DNA from: Candidatus Enterococcus myersii
GTDB lineage: Bacteria; Bacillota; Bacilli; Lactobacillales; Enterococcaceae
Length of the DNA: 64,000 nt
Assembly (NCBI RefSeq): GCF_017316025.1
Contig: NZ_JAFLVT010000005.1
Span: forward strand, 1-64,000
Direction: 5' to 3'
The notes under the pieces are model-generated. The model was not told where the DNA came from. It searched no databases and saw only the letters and a program-made list of their open reading frames with translations. Position numbers and translations under genes: made by a program. Positions 46,945 to 59,695 of the stretch are shown here, piece by piece (the first letter of the stretch is position 1; every line of letters begins with the position of its first letter).

Positions 46945-47883
46945 ATGGAATTAGAGTTTTTAGGAACCGGTGCGGGCGTGCCGGCAAAGCATCGCAATGT
47001 AACCAGTATTGCGTTAAAGTTATTAGATGAACGCAATGCTGTTTGGTTGTTTGATTGTGGGGAAGGAACGCAGATGCAGATACTGCGGACGAATATCCGC
47101 CCTCGTAAAATTGAAAAAATCTTTATTACTCACTTACACGGGGACCATATTTTTGGTTTACCGGGGTTAATTAGTAGCCGTTCTTTTCAAGGCGGAGATG
47201 AGCCTCTTGAAATATATGGACCAGCAGGAATTAAACAATTTGTTTTAAATGCGCTTAAAATTTCCCAAACGCGTTTAGCTTACAGTCTAAAGTTTATTGA
47301 AGTAAAACCAGGAGTCATCTTTTATGATGATCAATTTACTGTTACCTGTGATCTGTTAGATCATGGAATTGATAGTTATGGCTATCGCGTGTCAGAACAT
47401 GACCATGATGGGCAATTACAGGTGGATAAATTAGTAGCGCTAGGTATAAAACCAGGGCCTATTTTTGGCCAATTAAAAAAAGGCGAGACGGTGACATTAC
47501 CAGATGGGCGCACCGTCAGTGGCAAAGATTTTGTCGGAGCTGCTAAAACAGGCCGTACCGTGACAATTTTAGGAGATACACGAATTAGTGATACCTCCAT
47601 TGCTTTAGCGAAAACCTCAGATGTCTTAGTCCACGAAAGTACCTTTAATAAAAACGAGGCAAAAATGGCGCGGAATTACTATCACTCCACAACCCATCAA
47701 GCTGCCGAAGTTGCTAAAAGGGCCCAAGTTAAACGCCTAATACTAACGCATATTAGTGCGCGTTATTTAGCTCAAGATGCTCTTAATTTAGAAAAAGAAG
47801 CCCAGGAAATTTTTCCTAATACAAAAATTGCCAAAGATTTTGATATTGTTGATATTCCCTTTCAAAATGAAATAAAGGAATGA
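46945..47883 (+). CDS. rnz: Ribonuclease Z
   Basis: 312 residues, GGTTGG site. Metallo-beta-lactamase fold with [15 protein letters not shown], the zinc motif [13 protein letters not shown], and later HESTFN and ILTHISARY ligands typical of RNase Z. It cleaves the 3' trailer of tRNA precursors, in keeping with the CCA-less tRNA-Leu in this window. Its stop overlaps the start region of the following SDR gene. Confidence 0.96.
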   Translation: MELEFLGTGAGVPAKHRNVTSIALKLLDERNAVWLFDCGEGTQMQILRTNIRPRKIEKIFITHLHGDHIFGLPGLISSRSFQGGDEPLEIYGPAGIKQFVLNALKISQTRLAYSLKFIEVKPGVIFYDDQFTVTCDLLDHGIDSYGYRVSEHDHDGQLQVDKLVALGIKPGPIFGQLKKGETVTLPDGRTVSGKDFVGAAKTGRTVTILGDTRISDTSIALAKTSDVLVHESTFNKNEAKMARNYYHSTTHQAAEVAKRAQVKRLILTHISARYLAQDALNLEKEAQEIFPNTKIAKDFDIVDIPFQNEIKE

Positions 47884-47885
47884 TA

Positions 47886-48680
47886 ATGATGAATTTACAA
47901 GATAAAGTAGTTTTAGTTACAGGCGGTTCAGGTGGTTTAGGTGAACAGCTTTGTTATGAGGCGGCTAGAAATGGTGCAATTGTGATTGTTTGTGCTCGTC
48001 GCATTAATTTAATTGGTAAAGTAAAAGAACGCTGTGAAAGTTTAAGTGGTAAAAGTGCTTATGCTTTTCAATTGGATGTCGCACAACCAGAAAGTGTTGA
48101 GGCGATGTTAGATAAGGTGCAAAGTGAAGTTGGTCGTGTAGATGTTTTGATTAACAATGCCGGCTTTGGTATTTTTGAGGACTTTACTTCCTTTGATATG
48201 GCAAAAGCCTATCAAATGTTTGAAGTGAATGTTTTAGGGATGATGGTAGTAACGCAAAAGGTTGCTCTAATGATGTTAGAAGCTGGCATTCCGGGTAGTA
48301 TTGTTAATATTGCTTCAATGGCAGGAAAAATGGCTACGCCTAAAACAGCTGTTTATTCGGCTACAAAATTTGCTGTATTGGGTTTTTCAAATGCTTTGCG
48401 CTTAGAATTAAAACCGGCGAACATTCACGTTATGACGGTTAACCCAGGACCAGTCGCAACGCATTTCTTTGAACAAGCCGATCCTAGCGGAAATTATTTA
48501 GAAAGTCTTGGTAATTTTGTCTTAGAACCGGATAAATTAGCACAAGCTGTTATTAAAGGTATTAAAAAGCAAAAGAGAGAAATTAATCGGCCCCACCTTA
48601 TGCAAGTGGCAAGTCAATTTTATACGTTATTTCCTCATGTTGGCGACTGGTTAGCCGGTGGAATGTTTAATCAAAAATAG
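47886..48680 (+). CDS. Short-chain dehydrogenase/reductase (YqjQ-like)
   Basis: Of three possible ATG starts (47880, 47886, 47889) the one at 47886 has six-base spacing from AAAGGA. The 264-residue product has the classical SDR features: TGGSGGLG nucleotide loop, NNAG, Ser (IASMAG) and YSATK active-site Tyr/Lys, and PGPV. It directly follows rnz, as yqjQ does in Bacillus. Substrate unknown. Confidence 0.9.
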   Translation: MMNLQDKVVLVTGGSGGLGEQLCYEAARNGAIVIVCARRINLIGKVKERCESLSGKSAYAFQLDVAQPESVEAMLDKVQSEVGRVDVLINNAGFGIFEDFTSFDMAKAYQMFEVNVLGMMVVTQKVALMMLEAGIPGSIVNIASMAGKMATPKTAVYSATKFAVLGFSNALRLELKPANIHVMTVNPGPVATHFFEQADPSGNYLESLGNFVLEPDKLAQAVIKGIKKQKREINRPHLMQVASQFYTLFPHVGDWLAGGMFNQK

Positions 48681-48686
48681 TAAAAG

Positions 48687-48724
48687 GAGTTAACAACTCG
48701 CGGGAGTTGTTAACTCTTTTTTTG
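48687..48724 (+). terminator. Terminator of rnz-SDR operon
   Basis: GAGTTAACAACTC/GAGTTGTTAACTC (48687-48699/48704-48716), four-base loop, then T-run. Confidence 0.92.
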
Positions 48725-49028
48725 ACTGTAACTATATGAAAAATACAATAATTTTCAAATGAAGAAATCAGCTTGCGGCAAAATAATCCCTATCAGGTTT
48801 TACGAACAGACTTTACCGACCGGTTTAAAAAAATTTCAAGAAATTGAAAGGCGATTTATTAAAATCTCTTCTTGAAGTTTGAAGGCAAAAGGAGTTCAAA
48901 AGGCAATTTTTCGTGTTGTTTACAGGAGGAAGATGTTATTTTTTATTTAAAGAAAGTTGGTTTAAAGTACCGGAAAACTTTCCATCTATTCGTCTCTTTG
49001 CTATAATAATCTGGTTGGGAGTGATTTT
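48725..49028. other. Non-coding interval before recJ
   Basis: AT-rich sequence with no coding frame of interest. It holds the recJ promoter near its right end; I see no other structure. Confidence 0.5.
48979..49007 (+). promoter_or_regulatory. Promoter of recJ
   Basis: TTTCCA (48979-48984), 17 bases, TATAAT (49002-49007). Confidence 0.55.
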
Positions 49029-51329
49029 TTGAGTAGCTCTATGTATAATTGGCAACTTCCAGAAAATAAGGAAGTGCCAAAAGAATTTGTTCAAATTTGC
49101 GAAAAATATAATTTAAATACAACTTTGGCAAAACTGCTTTGGCAACGTGAAATAAAAACAGAAAACCAATTAACTGCCTTCTTACAACCACAAATTGATC
49201 AGTTACACGATCCCTTTGCGTTGTTTGAAATGGACAAGGTCGTTGAGCGCATTCAAACCGCAATTATGAATGGGGAACGAATTTTAGTTTATGGGGATTA
49301 CGATGCTGATGGCATAACCAGTACGACAATTATGACAGAAGCACTAGAGCTTTTAGGAGCGGATGTTTCATTTTATTTGCCAAATCGCTTTAAAGATGGT
49401 TACGGACCTAATTTGGAAGTTTATCAAGAAAAAATTGCAGCGGGAATTCAGTTAATTATCACGGTCGATAACGGCGTTTCAGGTCATGAGGCGATTAATT
49501 ATGCTAATGGCCAAGGTGTGGATGTTATCGTAACGGATCATCATGAATTGCCAAAAGAATTACCAGCTGCATTTGGCATTATTCACCCCCGGCATCCTGC
49601 TGGTAGTTATCCTTTTGGTGAATTAGCCGGTGTTGGGGTGGCTTTTAAAGTTGCGTGTGCGTTACTAGAAGAAGTACCCGCAGAGTTTCTTGACTTAGTA
49701 GCCATTGGAACTGTTGCTGATATGGTTTCATTGACTGATGAAAACCGGGTTTTAGTAACTTATGGTTTAAAAGCTTTGCAGCAGACGCAAAGATTGGGTT
49801 TGCAAGCATTGTTAAAAATTAGTGGGGTAGAAGAAAGTAAACTAGACGAACAAAGTATCGGGTTTGCTTTGGCCCCGCGTTTAAATGCCATTGGTCGCCT
49901 GTCTGATCCTAATGAAGCTGTCGACTTGTTAAAAACTTTTGATGAACAAAAAGCAATCTCTCTTGCAAAGGATTTAGATGAAATTAATCAAAAGCGTAAA
50001 AGCTTAGTTGAAGAAATCACCAAAGAGGCACTTGCGTTAATCAATAGCCAAGATGCAATTCACATTGTCGCGCAATCTGGTTGGCATGAAGGGGTATTAG
50101 GGATTGTAGCCGGCAGAATCTTAAAAGAAACCGGTAAGCCGGCAATTGTTTTGACGATAAAAGAAGATGGTATCGCAAAAGGTTCTGGTCGTAGTATTGC
50201 ATCATTGAATATGTTTGCAATGTTAGATGAAATGCGGGAACTATTCACAAGCTTTGGTGGTCATCATGCTGCTGTGGGTGTTAGTGTTCCTGTTGCAGAC
50301 CTTGATCAATTCAAAGAAAATGTTGCTGCTTATGCTGCTGGACATAAAGAACAGCTGGTCGGTAACACGCTAGCTATTGACGGTATTTTGAATATAGCAG
50401 ATGCCACAATTCCTTTAATTAAAGAGTTGAAACAACTGGCGCCTTTTGGCATGGACAATCCGCAACCTTATTTTATGTTGCAGCATATCTTTGCTCGTGA
50501 TTTAAAAACGATTGGTGCTGATAATAATCATTTGAAATTTAATGCAACTGACGGTGAAAATACGCAATTAACTACGATTGGCTTTGGTTTTGGTAATCAA
50601 TTAACTTCAATTGAAAACAACGAACTTTTAATTGTAGGGCAACTACAATTGAATGAATGGAATGGCCGACAATCACCGCAGTTGCAATTGATAGATTTTG
50701 CAACTGTAGGCTTACAGCTAGTGGATTTACGTGCCAAAAAGAAGCGACAAAATCTTCAATTTGATGCGAACACACTGTTTGTTTGTTTTGGTAATAAAGT
50801 TTCTACAGATATAAAATCTCAAATTCTAACACAGGTGCATCATTTTAAAGACTTAACACATTTAAAACTGGTGGTACAAGAGGAAAGTTATTCCAGTATT
50901 GCATTTTTGGACTGTCCGATGGATGCCCTCGTTTTAAAAGAAATTTTGTCGCTGACGGATTTTCATCAGTTGTATTTAGTCTTAAACGCCGATGATGATG
51001 CGTATTTAGATGGTTTGGGGACAAGGGAACAGTATGGTCGACTCTTTAAACTAATTGCACAACAAGATACGCTAGATGTCCGATATAAACTTCCTAGCAT
51101 TGCGCAATTTTTAAAAATACCAGAAAAATTATTAATTTTTATGATTCAGGTGTTTTTTGATTTAGAATTTGTTACAATAAGCGATGGTCTTTTACACAAG
51201 ACAGAAGTTGATGGCAAAAAAGATCTTACTACCAGTGTGGTTTATAAACGTAGACAACAAAAAATCAAAACAGAAGAATTTTTATTGCTAAGTGATATGG
51301 CAACTTTAAAAACTTGGTTTGAAAACTAG
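49029..51329 (+). CDS. recJ: Single-stranded-DNA-specific exonuclease RecJ
   Basis: 766 residues from TTG, GGGAGTGA site. DHH phosphoesterase motifs [21 protein letters not shown] and VTDHHELP, the DHHA1 region ([29 protein letters not shown]), an OB domain and a Firmicute C-terminal extension. It degrades 5' ends in recombination and mismatch/base excision repair. It is 11 bases before apt, as in many Firmicutes. Confidence 0.96.
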   Translation: MSSSMYNWQLPENKEVPKEFVQICEKYNLNTTLAKLLWQREIKTENQLTAFLQPQIDQLHDPFALFEMDKVVERIQTAIMNGERILVYGDYDADGITSTTIMTEALELLGADVSFYLPNRFKDGYGPNLEVYQEKIAAGIQLIITVDNGVSGHEAINYANGQGVDVIVTDHHELPKELPAAFGIIHPRHPAGSYPFGELAGVGVAFKVACALLEEVPAEFLDLVAIGTVADMVSLTDENRVLVTYGLKALQQTQRLGLQALLKISGVEESKLDEQSIGFALAPRLNAIGRLSDPNEAVDLLKTFDEQKAISLAKDLDEINQKRKSLVEEITKEALALINSQDAIHIVAQSGWHEGVLGIVAGRILKETGKPAIVLTIKEDGIAKGSGRSIASLNMFAMLDEMRELFTSFGGHHAAVGVSVPVADLDQFKENVAAYAAGHKEQLVGNTLAIDGILNIADATIPLIKELKQLAPFGMDNPQPYFMLQHIFARDLKTIGADNNHLKFNATDGENTQLTTIGFGFGNQLTSIENNELLIVGQLQLNEWNGRQSPQLQLIDFATVGLQLVDLRAKKKRQNLQFDANTLFVCFGNKVSTDIKSQILTQVHHFKDLTHLKLVVQEESYSSIAFLDCPMDALVLKEILSLTDFHQLYLVLNADDDAYLDGLGTREQYGRLFKLIAQQDTLDVRYKLPSIAQFLKIPEKLLIFMIQVFFDLEFVTISDGLLHKTEVDGKKDLTTSVVYKRRQQKIKTEEFLLLSDMATLKTWFEN

Positions 51330-51340
51330 GAGGAAAAAAC

Positions 51341-51853
51341 ATGGATTTAAAAGATTATATTGCAAGTATTCCCGATTACCCTTCAGAAGGTATTGTTTTT
51401 CGCGATATTTCACCTTTAATGGCTGATGGTCTGGCTTATCGGGAAGCAACAAAACAAATCGTAGACTATGCAAAAGAAAAAAGAATTGATATGGTAGTTG
51501 GACCAGAAGCACGTGGGTTTATTGTGGGCTGTCCAGTTGCTTATGAATTAGGTGTTGGGTTTGCTCCAGTTCGTAAAAAAGGTAAATTACCTCGCAAAAC
51601 AATTGAAGTAACCTATGACTTAGAATATGGGACAGATACACTGACACTTCATGAAGATGCTATTAAACCTGGCCAACGCGTTTTAATTTGTGACGACTTA
51701 TTGGCAACCGGGGGAACAATTAAAGCAACGACAGAATTGGTTGAAGAATTAGGTGGCGTAGTTGTGGGCTGTGCTTTTCTAATTGAACTAATGGACTTAC
51801 ACGGTCGAGACAAAATTAAAGACTACGATATGATTACATTGATGGAATATTAA
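51341..51853 (+). CDS. apt: Adenine phosphoribosyltransferase
   Basis: 170 residues, GGAGG site. PRTase fold with [21 protein letters not shown] and the PRPP loop [16 protein letters not shown]. It salvages adenine to AMP. Cotranscribed with recJ; ends in a hairpin terminator. Confidence 0.97.
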   Translation: MDLKDYIASIPDYPSEGIVFRDISPLMADGLAYREATKQIVDYAKEKRIDMVVGPEARGFIVGCPVAYELGVGFAPVRKKGKLPRKTIEVTYDLEYGTDTLTLHEDAIKPGQRVLICDDLLATGGTIKATTELVEELGGVVVGCAFLIELMDLHGRDKIKDYDMITLMEY

Positions 51854-51862
51854 GCACCTCTT

Positions 51863-51893
51863 ACCTTGCAATCTTTATTGCAAGGTTTTTTTT
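51863..51893 (+). terminator. Terminator of recJ-apt
   Basis: ACCTTGCAA/TTGCAAGGT (51863-51871/51878-51886) with T-run. Confidence 0.9.
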
Positions 51894-52395
51894 ATCTTTT
51901 TAAGATTTTTTACAATAAAAAGCATTGATTTGGCTGCTTTAGCGCCATCTAGCATCGCGCTAACTCTGCAAAAAATAAGTTAAAATTTTAAGGAATTTGT
52001 GATGCAATATATTGAAGTTCGGCCTTATTGTAGGTGTGTGAAGAGTTTGAAAAACTTTTCTTGGCTGTGGTTATTGTTTAGTTGAAAGGAAATAATTATT
52101 GCTCATACTAGTGTGAGTTTAGAATGAAAAATCTGGTTACCACTATTTATAAAATAGCAGCTTTTCAATGTGCGTAAATTATTTTTATATTTTTTTTGCG
52201 TTTTGTGAATCATTTCCTTTGTGAGGTGAAAAGGAATTGTTGTAAAAATGTTCTTTTGAAAGGAGAAAAAATGTAATTTAAAATTGGCAGAGTTTTTTTT
52301 AAGAAAAAAAGACGTATTTTGAGATACTTGCCACAAGCAGAGAAATTTCTTCTAAGTTTGTGATTGGCTATACTACATAAGAAAGGGGAATGAAG
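51894..52395. other. Long non-coding interval with a possible 27-codon ORF
   Basis: Holds a 7-bp dyad TTAGCGC/GCGCTAA (51939-51945/51957-51963), a short frame at 52002-52085 behind AAGGA (27 codons, hydrophobic C-terminus), and a likely trhO promoter with TATACT near 52370. No recognised gene. Confidence 0.4.
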
Positions 52396-53289
52396 ATGGA
52401 TTATGAAGTATTGCTTTACTATAAATACACAACAATTGAGGAGCCGGAAGTATTTGCACAAGAACATCTGGCCTTTTGTAAAAAATTAGGATTAAAAGGA
52501 CGGATTTTAGTTGCAAAAGAAGGTATTAACGGCACTGTCTCAGGATTAAAAAAAGCAACTGCGGCATATAAAAAAGCATTGAAAGATGATCCTCGCTTTA
52601 AAAATATTACGTTTAAAAGTGATGAAGCAACGGAACACGCCTTCAAAAAGATGTTTGTCCGTCCGCGGCGAGAAATTGTGTCGTTGCAATTATCCGATGA
52701 TTTTAGTCCCAATGAAGTTACAGGCACATATTTGTCGCCAAAAGAATTTAAAGAAGCTTTGTTGGCTGAAGATACCGTTGTGATTGACGCTCGCAATGAT
52801 TATGAATATGATTTGGGCCATTTTCGGGGTGCTGTGCGACCAGAAATTCGTAATTTTCGCGAATTACCTCAGTGGATCAAAGAACATAAAGAAGAGTTTA
52901 TGGAAAAACGGGTAGTCACCTATTGTACCGGTGGGATTCGCTGTGAAAAATTCTCAGGTTGGTTAGTAAAAGAAGGATTTAAAGATGTCGGACAATTAGA
53001 TGGTGGGATTGCAACTTATGGCAAAGATCCAGAAATTAAAGGAGAATTATGGGATGGTAAAATGTATGTTTTTGATGAACGGATTAGTGTAGAAATCAAT
53101 CACGTTGATAAAAAGGTTGTTGGCCGTGATTGGTTTGACGGAACTCCTTGTGAGCGTTACATTAATTGCAGCAATCCGGAATGTAATCGCCGTATTCTGG
53201 CTTCGGTTGAAAATGAGACGAAATATTTAGGTGCTTGCAGTCAAGCTTGTCGAAACCACCCTCAAAATCGTTATCGTCAAAATACTTAA
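52396..53289 (+). CDS. trhO: Rhodanese-domain tRNA uridine hydroxylase (TrhO/YceA family)
   Basis: The start chosen is ATG at 52396, seven bases after AAAGGGG. The 297-residue product has the N-terminal acylphosphatase-like domain ([16 protein letters not shown]), a central rhodanese domain with catalytic Cys177 ([11 protein letters not shown]) and a C-terminal cysteine-rich region ([20 protein letters not shown]). TrhO makes ho5U34 in tRNA oxygen-dependently. Flanked by long non-coding DNA and its own terminator. Confidence 0.93.
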   Translation: MDYEVLLYYKYTTIEEPEVFAQEHLAFCKKLGLKGRILVAKEGINGTVSGLKKATAAYKKALKDDPRFKNITFKSDEATEHAFKKMFVRPRREIVSLQLSDDFSPNEVTGTYLSPKEFKEALLAEDTVVIDARNDYEYDLGHFRGAVRPEIRNFRELPQWIKEHKEEFMEKRVVTYCTGGIRCEKFSGWLVKEGFKDVGQLDGGIATYGKDPEIKGELWDGKMYVFDERISVEINHVDKKVVGRDWFDGTPCERYINCSNPECNRRILASVENETKYLGACSQACRNHPQNRYRQNT

Positions 53290-53319
53290 GCCAAGTAATG
53301 ACAAAAAACAATATGAAGT

Positions 53320-53348
53320 AAAAGGTTGAATCTAGATTCAACCTTTTT
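53320..53348 (+). terminator. Palindromic terminator of trhO
   Basis: A perfect 28-base palindrome centred at 53333/53334, with T-run. Confidence 0.85.
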
Positions 53349-53529
53349 ATAATTTCTCAATTTAGCTACATTAATTTAGCTTGTCATAGAGTTAAAAAAA
53401 TAGACGGTAATTTTAAAAGAGTTGGTTAAAAACCCGCCATTTTTCCACGAAGGAATTTACTTGTGGTAAGATAGACGAGAAAATGAAATGATTGAGAAAA
53501 AAGTAATGTTAATTGAGAGGAATTAAACC

Positions 53530-54693
53530 ATGCAACAAATGAAAAAACCAAAAGACGCGGCAATATCAGCCTATATCCACATTCCCTTTTGTGAACATAT
53601 CTGTTATTATTGCGACTTTAATAAGGTCTTTTTAGAAGGGCAGCCTGTCGATGAATACATCGCTTGTCTTTTAAAAGAAATGAAACTTACGCTAGAAAAA
53701 AATCCCATAAAAAAAAGTCCAACTTTATACGTTGGAGGTGGAACACCAACTTCACTTTCAGCTGGCCAACTAGATACCCTTTTAAGGGGAATTAATGATC
53801 TTTTCCCAATGGAGACTGTTACCGAATTTACCGTGGAAGCAAATCCTGGTGATTTGACTTTAGACAAATTACAAGTGATGAAAGATCACAGTGTGAACCG
53901 TCTTTCCATGGGCGTGCAAACATTTGACGATGTTTTGCTAAAAAAGATTGGACGTAAACATACGGCTAAAGACGTCTATGACACGATGGACTTCTTAGAA
54001 AAAGCAGATTTTCAAAATGTTTCGATTGATTTGATTTATGCGCTTCCGGGTCAAACATTAGCAAGTTTTTGCGATACCTTAAAACGGGCAATTGAATTAG
54101 ATTTACCCCATTACTCGTTGTATTCTTTGATTTTAGAAAACAAGACGATGTTTATGAACTGGGTGAGACAAGGGCGCTTGGAGATGCCGGATCAAGAAAT
54201 TGAAGGTCAGATGTTTGAAGAAACGATGTTAGCTATGCATGATACCGGAAAATTTCAGTATGAAATTAGTAATTTTGCTAAGCCAGGATTTGAATCCCAA
54301 CATAATTTAGTTTATTGGAATAATGAACACTACTTTGGTTTTGGCGCTGGAGCAAGTGGCTATCTAGGAAAAACGCGTTATAAAAATTTTGGCCCAATTC
54401 AACACTATTTAAAACCATTGAAAAACGATCAACTTCCTATTTATGAAACAGAAGAGTTAAGTCGCAATAACCAAATGGAAGAAGAAATGTTTTTGGGATT
54501 ACGTAAAAAAGCTGGTATTTCTAAAGCTCATTTTGCAGAAAAATTTGGTCAAGAGCTGACGGCTGTTTACGGAAATGTTTTGGCAGATTTGGTAAGCAAA
54601 CAATGGTTGCTTGAAACAAAGGACAATGTCAGACTCACTGAAAAAGGGTTATTGATTGGAAATGAAATTTTTGAGAAGTTTTTATTAGATTGA
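53530..54693 (+). CDS. hemW: Radical SAM heme chaperone HemW-like protein
   Basis: 387 residues, GAGAGGA site. Radical-SAM cluster motif C21EHIC25YYC28DF, then YVGGGTPTSL and the HemW C-terminal domain (NLVYWNNEHYFGFGAGASGYLG). The family was annotated as oxygen-independent coproporphyrinogen oxidase; HemW-type members act in heme trafficking. It precedes hrcA, as in many Firmicutes. Confidence 0.93.
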   Translation: MQQMKKPKDAAISAYIHIPFCEHICYYCDFNKVFLEGQPVDEYIACLLKEMKLTLEKNPIKKSPTLYVGGGTPTSLSAGQLDTLLRGINDLFPMETVTEFTVEANPGDLTLDKLQVMKDHSVNRLSMGVQTFDDVLLKKIGRKHTAKDVYDTMDFLEKADFQNVSIDLIYALPGQTLASFCDTLKRAIELDLPHYSLYSLILENKTMFMNWVRQGRLEMPDQEIEGQMFEETMLAMHDTGKFQYEISNFAKPGFESQHNLVYWNNEHYFGFGAGASGYLGKTRYKNFGPIQHYLKPLKNDQLPIYETEELSRNNQMEEEMFLGLRKKAGISKAHFAEKFGQELTAVYGNVLADLVSKQWLLETKDNVRLTEKGLLIGNEIFEKFLLD

Positions 54694-54736
54694 TTTTCTA
54701 AATTGATGTAAGCCTTGATATGATTGAAAAAAATGA

Positions 54737-54763
54737 TTAGCACTCTATATCAAAGAGTGCTAA
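54737..54763 (+). promoter_or_regulatory. CIRCE element 1
   Basis: Perfect TTAGCACTC-N9-GAGTGCTAA. A T-run follows, so the same dyad may also terminate hemW. Confidence 0.95.
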
Positions 54764-54781
54764 TTTTTTGTTGCTTAATTC

Positions 54782-54809
54782 TTGACATTAAACTTTCTTG
54801 TGGTATATT
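54782..54809 (+). promoter_or_regulatory. Promoter of the hrcA operon
   Basis: TTGACA (54782-54787), 16 bases, TATATT (54804-54809), between the two CIRCE elements. Confidence 0.85.
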
Positions 54810-54817
54810 AATATGTG

Positions 54818-54844
54818 TTAGCACTTAGATAGACGGAGTGCTAA
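54818..54844 (+). promoter_or_regulatory. CIRCE element 2
   Basis: TTAGCACTT-N9-GAGTGCTAA, one mismatch, just downstream of the -10 and before hrcA. Confidence 0.95.
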
Positions 54845-54860
54845 ATACGAGGTGATGAAT

Positions 54861-55901
54861 ATGTTGACAAAAAGACAACAAGATATTCTGCGTCTCATTA
54901 TCCAACATTATACGAAGACCGGCTTACCGGTAGGTTCTAAGTCTTTAATGGCAGCAGGAATTAATGCTAGTTCAGCAACGATCCGCAATGATATGAAAGC
55001 TTTAGAAGAAGCAGGTCTCTTACAAAAGACGCATTCTTCTTCTGGTCGTATTCCTTCGATGGTGGGTTACCGTTATTACGTTGACCATCTTTTAAAGCCT
55101 ACTCGTGTAGCAAAAACGGATATGCAAGTAATCAAGCGGTCTTTTGGAAAAGAATTTCATGAGATTAACGATATTATTCAACAATCTGCTGAAATTTTAT
55201 CCAATTTAACCAGCTATACTGCCTTGTCCTTGGGTCCGGATATGAAGGATAGACGTCTGACCGGTTTTCGAATTGTCCCGTTAAATAGTCGTCAAGTGAT
55301 TGCGATTATCGTAACGGATCAAGGCAATGTTGAAAGTCAAGTCTTTGCCTTGCCGCAAAGTGTCAGCGGAGCTGACTTGGAAAAGATGGTACGGATCATC
55401 AACGACAAATTAGTGGGTGAGCCGTTACTAACGGTTTACCAACGTCTGCGTACTGAGATTCCGATGATCTTGCATAAATACTTTCAAACAACAGAAGGTA
55501 TTTTAGATTTATTTGATTTAATGTTGGGTCAAGTTTTTGAAGAAAAGGTCTTTGTCGGCGGTCGCATGAATATGATTGATTTTGAACCGGCTACTGATGT
55601 GGATCAGTTCAAATCAATTTACCGCTTTATGAAAGACCCTGAAGAGTTGATGCAGCTTTTAATTCCACCAACAGATAACATTGATATTCGTATTGGTGAT
55701 GAGTTGGGCAATGACTTATTTCATAATATGAGCTTAATTCAAGCCAGTTATGATATTTCTGGTCATGGTAAAGGTGTGATTGCATTATTAGGTCCTGCAA
55801 GTATGCAGTATTCTAAAATGTTTGGTTTACTTGATGTGTTTTCCAGAGAACTAGCCGAGAAATTGGCGGAGTATTATCGTTCGCTCGACGCAACAAGTTA
55901 A
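54861..55901 (+). CDS. hrcA: Heat-inducible transcription repressor HrcA
   Basis: The start chosen is ATG at 54861, six bases after GAGGTG. The 346-residue product has an N-terminal winged helix (LTKRQQDILRLIIQHYTKTG, GINASSATIRNDMKALEEAG) and the HrcA dimerisation domain. It represses the operon at CIRCE and is stabilised by GroEL. First gene of hrcA-grpE-dnaK. Confidence 0.96.
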   Translation: MLTKRQQDILRLIIQHYTKTGLPVGSKSLMAAGINASSATIRNDMKALEEAGLLQKTHSSSGRIPSMVGYRYYVDHLLKPTRVAKTDMQVIKRSFGKEFHEINDIIQQSAEILSNLTSYTALSLGPDMKDRRLTGFRIVPLNSRQVIAIIVTDQGNVESQVFALPQSVSGADLEKMVRIINDKLVGEPLLTVYQRLRTEIPMILHKYFQTTEGILDLFDLMLGQVFEEKVFVGGRMNMIDFEPATDVDQFKSIYRFMKDPEELMQLLIPPTDNIDIRIGDELGNDLFHNMSLIQASYDISGHGKGVIALLGPASMQYSKMFGLLDVFSRELAEKLAEYYRSLDATS

Positions 55902-55934
55902 AAAAGAAATTTGCGTAGAAAGGTGGCAAGTTCA

Positions 55935-56468
55935 GTGTCAGAAAAAGATCAAGAATTAAAAGATCAAGAGGTAGCGGAAGCTACTGAACAAAAAGATTTG
56001 GAACAAGAATCTGTCACAGATGAATTAACTGAACTGACAGCAAAAATTGATGAAATGGACGACCAATTATTACGGGCAAAAGCAGAAATTGCGAATATTA
56101 CCAATCGTAACCGTAATGAAAGAGAACTTTTACAACGTTATCGTTCACAAGACTTAGCAAAAAAACTATTACCGGCTATTGACAATTTGGAGCGAGCAAT
56201 GGCAACAGATGTCTCGGATGAACAAGGCATTAATTTGAAAAAAGGTGTTGAAATGACCTTAGCTAGTTTGCAACAAGCTTTAAAAGAAGAAGGAATTGAA
56301 GAGATTGCTGCTGAAGGCGAAGCTTTTGATCCCAACTTCCATCAAGGTGTGCAAACTGTTGAAGCAAGTGATGATGCACCTGCCAATACAATTGTGCAGG
56401 TACTACAAAAAGGCTACAAGCTACACGATCGCGTCTTACGACCAAGTATGGTTATTGTAGCCCAATAA
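55935..56468 (+). CDS. grpE: Nucleotide exchange factor GrpE
   Basis: The start chosen is GTG at 55935, eight bases after AAAGGTGG; the frame is open to TTG at 55911. The 177-residue product has an acidic N-terminal extension, a long coiled coil and the GrpE C-terminal beta domain (DPNFHQGVQTVEASDDAPANTIVQVLQ shortened: residues near 128-155). It releases ADP from DnaK. Confidence 0.95.
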   Translation: MSEKDQELKDQEVAEATEQKDLEQESVTDELTELTAKIDEMDDQLLRAKAEIANITNRNRNERELLQRYRSQDLAKKLLPAIDNLERAMATDVSDEQGINLKKGVEMTLASLQQALKEEGIEEIAAEGEAFDPNFHQGVQTVEASDDAPANTIVQVLQKGYKLHDRVLRPSMVIVAQ

Positions 56469-56490
56469 ATTTTAAAAAAATTACGAGTAA

Positions 56491-58341
<1,851 letters not shown>

Positions 58342-58378
58342 TTTTGTAAAAGTGAAATAGTTCGCTGTGTAGGATTAG

Positions 58379-58409
58379 AAAAAAGCCAAGGCCTAGCTTT
58401 GGCTTTTTC
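58379..58409 (+). terminator. Hairpin between dnaK and dnaJ
   Basis: AAAGCCAA/TTGGCTTT (58382-58389/58399-58406) then T-run; a partial terminator that could reduce dnaJ levels. Confidence 0.75.
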
Positions 58410-58485
58410 TATGAGATAGTTCAGCTTCCTAACAAAATGTGTTAAAATACCCAAGTGAGACTAAATGTATGTGGAGGGAAAGCCT

Positions 58486-59655
58486 ATGGCAGACAAACGT
58501 GATTATTACGAAGTCCTCGGGCTACAAAAGGGAGCTTCCGATGACGAAATCAAAAAAGCATATCGCAAGCTTTCCAAAAAGTATCATCCTGATATTAATA
58601 AAGAACCTGATGCAGAAGACAAATTCAAAGAAATTTCGGAAGCTTATGAAATTTTAAGCGATCCGCAAAAACGGGCGGCATATGATCAATATGGTCATGC
58701 TGGTACTGATCCGAATTACGGCGGAGGCTATGGTGGCTTTGGCGGCGGTAATTATGGTGGATTCAGCGGTGGCGGTAGTTTTGGCGGTTTTGAAGATATT
58801 TTTGAATCCTTCTTTGGTGGTGGCGGCGGTCGTTCTGCTGATCCGAATGCACCAAGACAAGGTGCTGACTTACAGTATGCGGTTAATTTAAAGTTTGAAG
58901 AAGCCATTTTTGGGGTGGAAAAAACGGTTAAATACAATCGTGAAGAAGTCTGTCATACTTGTGGCGGAAATGGTGCTAAACCAGGTACACAACCCGTGAC
59001 GTGTTCAAAATGTCATGGTTCTGGTACGATTAATGTTGAACGCCAAACGCCTCTAGGACGGATGATGAGTCGTCAGACTTGTGATGTATGTCATGGAACA
59101 GGTAAAGAAATCAAAGATCCATGTCCAACTTGTCATGGATCAGGTCATGAAAAGAAAGCTCATGAAGTAAAAGTGACTGTCCCTGCCGGAGTGGAAGATG
59201 GGCAACAAATGCGTCTACAAAACCAAGGAGAAGCTGGTGAAAACGGTGGACCTTACGGTGATTTATATGTTGTCTTTCGCGTAGAAGAAAGTGACATTTT
59301 TGATCGTGATGGGGCTGAAATTTATTATGAATTACCACTTAATTTTGTTCAAGCTGCATTAGGGGATGAAATTAATGTGCCGACAGTTCATGGTGAAGTG
59401 AAATTAAAAGTTCCAGCTGGAACACAAACCGGAACGAATTTCCGTTTACGTGGTAAAGGTGCGCCAAAATTGCGGGGAAGCGGAAATGGTGATCAACACG
59501 TAAAAGTGAAATTGATTACACCTAAAAATCTAAGCGAAGAGCAAAGACAAGCATTGCGTCAATTTGCTGAAGTTAGTGGAACAAAATTGACTGAACAACA
59601 GTCAGAAGGCTTCTTTGATAAAATGAAAGATGCCTTTGGCGGTAAGAAAAAATAA
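58486..59655 (+). CDS. dnaJ: Chaperone DnaJ
   Basis: The start chosen is ATG at 58486 after GGAGGG. The 389-residue product has a J domain with HPD at 34-36, a long Gly/Phe-rich linker (about 70-125), four CxxCxGxG zinc repeats ([32 protein letters not shown]) and C-terminal substrate domains. It delivers clients to DnaK. Ends in a strong terminator. Confidence 0.98.
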   Translation: MADKRDYYEVLGLQKGASDDEIKKAYRKLSKKYHPDINKEPDAEDKFKEISEAYEILSDPQKRAAYDQYGHAGTDPNYGGGYGGFGGGNYGGFSGGGSFGGFEDIFESFFGGGGGRSADPNAPRQGADLQYAVNLKFEEAIFGVEKTVKYNREEVCHTCGGNGAKPGTQPVTCSKCHGSGTINVERQTPLGRMMSRQTCDVCHGTGKEIKDPCPTCHGSGHEKKAHEVKVTVPAGVEDGQQMRLQNQGEAGENGGPYGDLYVVFRVEESDIFDRDGAEIYYELPLNFVQAALGDEINVPTVHGEVKLKVPAGTQTGTNFRLRGKGAPKLRGSGNGDQHVKVKLITPKNLSEEQRQALRQFAEVSGTKLTEQQSEGFFDKMKDAFGGKKK

Positions 59656-59659
59656 GATA

Positions 59660-59695
59660 AAAGAGTTCATCAGAGAAATCTGATGAACTCTTTTT
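59660..59695 (+). terminator. Terminator of dnaJ
   Basis: AAAGAGTTCATCAG/CTGATGAACTCTTT (59660-59673/59680-59693) with T-run. Confidence 0.92.

Noticed and set aside
52103-52467. Two overlapping minus-strand frames of 77 and 85 codons in the gap before trhO
   Set aside because: Phe/Lys-rich AT-bias products, no ribosome site, one overlaps the trhO start.
58710-58840. Repetitive GGT/GGC tract that might be a tandem repeat
   Set aside because: It is the glycine/phenylalanine linker of DnaJ.
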